Shown: positions 62,161 through 64,000 of the stretch, in pieces
How the letters are laid out: every line of letters starts with the position of its first letter
Position numbering within the stretch: the first letter of the stretch is position 1
Assembly (NCBI RefSeq): GCF_014650755.1
Contig: NZ_BMVO01000007.1
Span: forward strand, 179,266 to 243,265
Direction of reading: 5' to 3'
DNA length: 64,000 nucleotides
From: Streptomyces chryseus
Lineage (GTDB): Bacteria; Actinomycetota; Actinomycetes; Streptomycetales; Streptomycetaceae
The notes under the pieces: model-generated
What the model was told of the DNA's origin: nothing
Seen by the model: the letters and a program-made list of their open reading frames with translations, nothing else
Databases searched by the model: none
Position numbers and translations under genes: made by a program

Positions 62161-63879
62161 TTACGGCAGGTTGTGCACGTGCGGTCCCACCGCGTTGGAC
62201 CAGGCGTTGCCGGCCGTCGCGTCCCAGTTCGTCGACCAGGTCATCGCGCCGCGCAGACCGGGGTAGGTCTTGGCGGGTTTGAAGGAACCGCAGTCGGTGC
62301 CCCGGGTCAGGCAGTCCAGGGCGGCGTTCACGATCGACGGTGAGACGTACCCACTGCCCGCGCCCCGCGTGGACGCCGGCACGCCGAGGCCGACCTGGCT
62401 CGGCGCGAGGCCGCCCTCCAGCTGGATGCAGGCGAGTGCGGTGAGGAAGTCGACGGACCCCTGCGAGTAGACCTTGCCGTCGCAGCCGAGCATCGAGCCG
62501 CTGTTGTAGTACTGCATGTTGACGACGGTGAGGATGTCCTTCACGGCGAGCGCCGTCTTAAAGTACTCGGTCCCGGTGTTCTGCATGTCGATGGTCTGCG
62601 GCGCCATGGTGAGGACGAGCCCGGAGCCCGCCTTGGCGGACAGCTGGCGCAGCGCCTTCGTCAGGTACGTCGAGTTGATCCCGTGTTCCAGGTCGATGTC
62701 GACGCCGCTGAAGCCGTACTCCTGCATGAGCGCGTAGGCGCTGTTGGCGAAGGCGGTGGCGGACGCGTCACTGTTGATGGTGACGTTGCCCTTCTCCCCG
62801 CCCACCGAGATGATCACCGACTTCCCGGCGGCCTTCTTGGCCGCGATGTCGGCCTTGAAGTCGGCGACGCTCGCGTACCCGACGGCCGGGTCGAGGTTGA
62901 AGACGATCTGGCCGGGTGTGGCGGTCGAGTCGGCGAAGGAGACGGCGATGATGTCGTACTGCGCCTGCACGTCACGGAGCTTCTGGACGGTGGCGCCGTT
63001 GTTGAAGTTCTGCCAGTAACCGGTCAGCGCGTGCTTGGGCACGGCGGGCCCGGGGCCGGTGCCGCCGGTCGGGGCGGTCCGGCCGCTGACGGTGGCGGAC
63101 CTGGGGGACTCACCAGCCGAGTTGGTCGCGGTGACCTGGAAGTCGTACGCCGTGTCGGCGGCCAGCCCCGAGACGGTGGCTGAGGTTCCGGTCACGGACT
63201 GGACCTTCGTACCGCCGCGGTAGACGCTGTAGCCGGTGGCGCCGCTCACGCCGGACCAGGAGAGCGCGACGGAGGAAGAGGTCGTGGCGTCGACGGCGAG
63301 CCCGGAGGGGGCGGCGGGGATGCCGGGCTCGGGGTCGGTGCCGCCGCCTCCGTCGGGGCCGAAGACGGAGATGTCGTCGGCGTAGTAGGCGCTCTGGCCG
63401 TACCAGCCGTGCGTGTAGACGGTCACGGAGGTGGTGGAGGGGCCGGCCTTGAAACTGGTGGTGAGCTGCTTCCAGCCGGACGAGTCGGGCGTCCAGGTGG
63501 ACACGTCGGTGGTGCCGGTACCGCTCGCGCCGAGGTAGGCGTACCCGCCCTGGACCCAGGCGCTGAGGGTGTACGTCGCACCGGGCTTGACGGTGACGGT
63601 CTGCGAACACCGGGCGTTGTCCTGGCCGCCGGGGGTGGCCTTGAGGGCAGCGGCGCCACCGTGGGTGGGGGAAGAAACGGTGGCACCGCTGCCTGCGGAG
63701 CAGGCCCAGTTGCTGAGCCCGGATTCGAAGCCGGCGTTCTTGAGGACGTTGACGTCGGCGGCGGCGGCGGCGGTGGCGGTGGCGGTGGTTTGGGCGGCTG
63801 TGGCGGCGGGGGCGGCCAGACCGGTGGTGAGGAGGGTGGCGGCGGTCAGAGCTATGAGGGGGAACGCGGGGCGGTCCAC
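62161..63879 (-). CDS. Secreted GH18 chitinase with carbohydrate-binding and FnIII domains
   Basis: 572 residues. Signal peptide to ~29; an N-terminal carbohydrate-binding domain (~43-173) with Cys60/Cys91; an FnIII domain (~188-268); GH18 barrel (~283-572). The catalytic DxxDxDxE motif reads SGVDIDLE, with Asp394, Asp396 and the acid Glu398 intact but Ser391 where the first Asp normally sits. The barrel has the ChiC/ChiD-like block MAPQTIDMQ. Degrades chitin outside the cell. GTG at 63879 has GGAGG at 6 bases; the promoter carries a DasR-like operator. Confidence 0.92.
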   Translation of the reverse strand: MDRPAFPLIALTAATLLTTGLAAPAATAAQTTATATAAAAADVNVLKNAGFESGLSNWACSAGSGATVSSPTHGGAAALKATPGGQDNARCSQTVTVKPGATYTLSAWVQGGYAYLGASGTGTTDVSTWTPDSSGWKQLTTSFKAGPSTTSVTVYTHGWYGQSAYYADDISVFGPDGGGGTDPEPGIPAAPSGLAVDATTSSSVALSWSGVSGATGYSVYRGGTKVQSVTGTSATVSGLAADTAYDFQVTATNSAGESPRSATVSGRTAPTGGTGPGPAVPKHALTGYWQNFNNGATVQKLRDVQAQYDIIAVSFADSTATPGQIVFNLDPAVGYASVADFKADIAAKKAAGKSVIISVGGEKGNVTINSDASATAFANSAYALMQEYGFSGVDIDLEHGINSTYLTKALRQLSAKAGSGLVLTMAPQTIDMQNTGTEYFKTALAVKDILTVVNMQYYNSGSMLGCDGKVYSQGSVDFLTALACIQLEGGLAPSQVGLGVPASTRGAGSGYVSPSIVNAALDCLTRGTDCGSFKPAKTYPGLRGAMTWSTNWDATAGNAWSNAVGPHVHNLP

Positions 63880-63950
63880 TTGCTGCCTCCGGTGGGGGAG
63901 TGTGGGGAGGAGTCACTGGGACGGTGGCCACCGTTTGTTGTTGGTCGTTA

Positions 63951-63978
63951 AAATGGTTCAGACCAATTGTCTTGTCAA
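63951..63978 (-). promoter_or_regulatory. Promoter of the chitinase gene
   Basis: Minus strand: TTGACA, about 17 bases, CATTTT. A consensus -35 with a poor -10; the DasR-like site fills the spacer. Confidence 0.5.
63952..63967. promoter_or_regulatory. DasR-type operator (dre)
   Basis: AATGGTTCAGACCAAT closely resembles the dre consensus with its TGGTCTAGACCA core. DasR represses chitin/GlcNAc use genes and is released by glucosamine-6-phosphate. Confidence 0.7.
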
Positions 63979-64000
63979 GACCTCTGGCAGAACGGCCCAG

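Overview
The window is a stretch of chromosome from a Streptomyces (or very close relative). It is very GC-rich, codons end in G or C, and it carries actinobacterial hallmarks: mycothiol conjugate amidase, a PccB/PccE acyl-CoA carboxylase pair, sigma-R and sigma-E type promoters, a DasR-type chitinase operator, an LAXTG class E sortase substrate and leaderless promoters. From memory, the gene order (pccE-pccB, birA, adenylate cyclase, hutH, L,D-transpeptidase, msrA, mca, pckG, N-acyl-D-amino acid deacylase) follows the SCO49xx core region of S. coelicolor. I saw no insertion sequence, phage, CRISPR array, tRNA or rRNA. No gene-free stretch exceeds 300 bases.

Layout. 1-9,300: end of an SGNH hydrolase; propionyl-CoA carboxylase beta and epsilon subunits divergent from biotin ligase; a class III adenylate cyclase, a crotonase and a GAF-GGDEF cyclase in a row; histidine ammonia-lyase; a small LAXTG surface protein. 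9,300-17,600: L,D-transpeptidase lipoprotein with a sigma-E-like promoter; an FtsX/MacB-type ABC exporter behind 11-bp tandem repeats; acetyltransferases; a decayed monooxygenase-truncated haemoglobin gene; an MmyB-type regulator and a zinc alcohol dehydrogenase. 17,600-30,300: two paralogous membrane-anchored proteins flanking msrA; cystathionine gamma-synthase/lyase; a frameshifted sigma-like gene with a small membrane partner; MarR; threonine dehydratase; a DrrAB-type exporter; greA; mca.

30,400-35,700: a membrane-anchored NB-ARC/TPR protein divergent from a DUF255 thioredoxin-fold protein. 35,800-42,700: a divergent exoglycan cluster, with a processive GT2 synthase and a GT2-GtrA protein on one strand, and a GT39 transferase translationally coupled to a secreted GlxA-like copper radical oxidase on the other. 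Both arms begin with a rare TTA codon, the only two I found in the window, which suggests bldA (developmental) control of the whole cluster. 42,800-51,400: TetR, a haemolysin III-like protein, GTP-type PEP carboxykinase, an alanine aminotransferase-like enzyme, a secreted trypsin-like protease and an MptB-like mannosyltransferase.

51,400-58,440: a D-amino acid catabolic locus (N-acyl-D-amino acid deacylase, D-serine-dehydratase-like deaminase, PfkB kinase, IclR regulator, RidA, GntP/DsdX-type permease) arranged around one divergent promoter carrying an IclR-like palindrome. 58,440-64,000: a remnant probably of a serine hydrolase, a small proline-rich protein, a secreted zinc carboxypeptidase, an Nramp-like transporter and a three-domain GH18 chitinase whose promoter holds a DasR-like operator.

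Working links: biotin ligase sits beside a biotin-dependent carboxylase; cAMP and c-di-GMP synthesis genes are near neighbours; msrA and mca, both thiol-oxidative stress genes, each carry a sigma-R-like promoter. All operator and promoter calls are pattern matches made by eye.
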